Positions 12,518-13,039 of a DNA stretch of 13,039 nucleotides are shown here, in pieces. The translations under genes and the position numbers were made by a program. The first letter of the stretch is position 1, and every line of letters begins with the position of its first letter. The notes below the pieces were generated by a model. It saw nothing but the letters and a program-made list of their open reading frames with translations. It was not told the origin of the DNA and did not search any database. Source of the stretch: Cyanobacteria bacterium HKST-UBA02 (GTDB lineage Bacteria > Cyanobacteriota > Vampirovibrionia > Obscuribacterales > Obscuribacteraceae). The stretch spans positions 1 through 13,039 of the forward strand of contig JAGQHH010000135.1 of assembly GCA_020431945.1 (NCBI GenBank). Reading direction: 5' to 3'.

Positions 12518-12572
12518 GGTCGGCATGACTCTTGGATCAAGAATTTCGGAAAAAACATGACCCCACAGTCAT
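12518..12572. repeat. 55-base imperfect direct repeat, copy B
   Basis: This is the second unit, separated from copy A by 7 bases. ATGACTCT (12525-12532) pairs with AGAGTCAT (12503-12510) of copy A, and ACAGTCAT (12565-12572) pairs with ATGACTGT (12463-12470). Both inverted pairs share the same centre, between 12517 and 12518. Confidence 0.85.
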
Positions 12573-12660
12573 TTGCTGAAAGTGGCGGAAGCCGAGTCGA
12601 GAACAATTCCAGGCTCGTTGCCTTTTTCAAAAATATACTATAAAAGAAAGTAGAAAGAAT

Positions 12661-12705
12661 TTAAAAATGAAAGGGAGCAGAGGACCTTGCGGCCATGCTC
12701 CCTTT
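12661..12705 (-). terminator. Rho-independent terminator for the small helical gene
   Basis: AAAGGGAGCA (12670-12679) and TGCTCCCTTT (12696-12705) form a perfect 10-bp stem. Read leftward, it is followed by CATTTTTAA and further T-rich sequence. It ends the leftward transcript from the gene at 12781-13026. Confidence 0.85.
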
Positions 12706-12731
12706 CGGTTGAGTGAAACCGATTCCCGGCA

Positions 12732-12759
12732 GGCTGACGGTTCCGAAGAACCGCCAGCC
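12732..12759 (-). other. UUCG-type hairpin in the 3' UTR of the small gene
   Basis: GGCTGACGGTTC (12732-12743) and GAACCGCCAGCC (12748-12759) enclose CGAA, which reads TTCG in the leftward RNA. The single non-Watson-Crick position (12737/12754) is a G-U wobble only in the leftward RNA, so the structure suits that transcript. It lies about 20 bases after the stop codon and 26 bases before the terminator stem, a likely stabilising 3'-end element. Confidence 0.7.
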
Positions 12760-12780
12760 GCCGAGTTTCGGGTGCCAGAG

Positions 12781-13026
12781 TTACTGGCTCTGGAACTGCT
12801 TGCGAAGGCGCCCGACCATGCACATGCCGAGCTTGTTGACCTTCCGGGCAGTTTCCACCGGATCACCGCCTTCGTTGACCAGCTGCCAGTAGGCGAGCGT
12901 GGCCGCGGAGCCGATGTAGGTGGCGTAGACGGTGCCGGCGTCCTCGGGGATTTCCGACTTGCCAGCCACGAGCTGCTTCACCAGCTTCTGGACCTTCTCC
13001 TCGCGGCGGTCGGTCCAGTTGAGCAT
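12781..13026 (-). CDS. Small helical protein of unknown function (81 aa, 5' end uncertain)
   Basis: The product from the ATG at 13026 begins MLNWTDRREEKVQKLVKQLV and ends RLRKQFQSQ. It is mostly alpha-helical and basic at both ends, with a central small-residue stretch 'AGTVYATYIGSAATLAYWQL' that is too polar and short to be a clear membrane span. No catalytic motif or known family is apparent to me. The frame stays open upstream of this ATG to the window edge at 13039, and no strong Shine-Dalgarno is visible in those 13 bases, so the true start may lie outside the window. The gene is supported by two strong hairpins, including a terminator, just after its stop codon. Confidence 0.72.
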   Translation of the reverse strand: MLNWTDRREEKVQKLVKQLVAGKSEIPEDAGTVYATYIGSAATLAYWQLVNEGGDPVETARKVNKLGMCMVGRLRKQFQSQ

Positions 13027-13039
13027 CTCGCCCGTCGAG

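Larger units (their letters stand above)
12407..12660 (-). promoter_or_regulatory. Upstream region of the O-methyltransferase gene with half-site array
   Basis: There is no gene here. The pentamer ATGAC or its complement GTCAT begins at 12463, 12495, 12506, 12525, 12557 and 12568, with another at 12429. The steps 32, 11, 19 and then 32, 11 are close to whole DNA turns. Two of the pairs form ATGAC-N6-GTCAT palindromes, each next to an A6/T6 run. I see no consensus promoter boxes. The array lies 50 to 165 bases upstream of the preferred start, where operators or a structured leader would be expected. Confidence 0.5.

Overview
The window is a stretch of GC-rich bacterial chromosome. All genes have a bacterial layout with visible Shine-Dalgarno sequences, and there are no phage structural genes, transposases, rRNAs, tRNAs or CRISPR arrays. 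The host cannot be named from sequence alone. The NAD synthetase is the long, glutamine-dependent type known from Mycobacterium and many other bacteria. The TPR proteins, GT87-type membrane enzyme and rhomboid relative suggest a free-living bacterium with a fairly large genome, not a reduced parasite or a phage.

Layout. Positions 1-8152 are read leftward (minus strand). The centrepiece (8152 to 1779) is a three-gene operon that appears to encode the complete Preiss-Handler route from nicotinamide to NAD+, including its PRPP supply. The genes are a NadD-NAPRT fusion, then a PRPP synthetase with an unusual insertion, then a NadE-PncA fusion. Key active-site residues can be found in all four NAD-pathway domains. 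Downstream in the same direction lie a TPR protein (1692-868), a small acidic protein (780-535) with its own terminator, and a second TPR-like helical protein cut by the window edge (400-1). Two copies of a hairpin repeat follow the stop codons of the NadE-PncA and TPR genes. They differ by a compensated base pair, which suggests selection on RNA structure.

A 433-base divergent intergenic region (8153-8585) contains several palindromes. It separates the NAD operon from a rightward set: a GT87/DUF2029-type polytopic membrane glycosyltransferase (8586-9809), a metallo-beta-lactamase-fold hydrolase (10118-10840), and a rhomboid-family membrane protein (10943-11635) in which both catalytic residues are replaced, so it is probably a pseudoprotease. 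A strong hairpin with a T-run ends this set.

Positions 11741-13039 are again leftward. A small helical protein of unknown function (12781 to about 13026, 5' end possibly outside the window) is followed by two hairpins, one with a UUCG loop and one a U-tailed terminator. Next comes a striking array of two 55-base imperfect repeats built from ATGAC/GTCAT half-sites, upstream of a cation-dependent O-methyltransferase gene (12406-11741).

Functional reading (inference): the NAD operon lets the cell rebuild NAD+ from nicotinamide released by NAD-consuming enzymes, with nicotinamide + PRPP + ATP + an amide donor going to NAD+ in three polypeptides. The most novel points are the two domain fusions with the co-transcribed PRPP synthetase, the structured repeats, and the rhomboid pseudoprotease.
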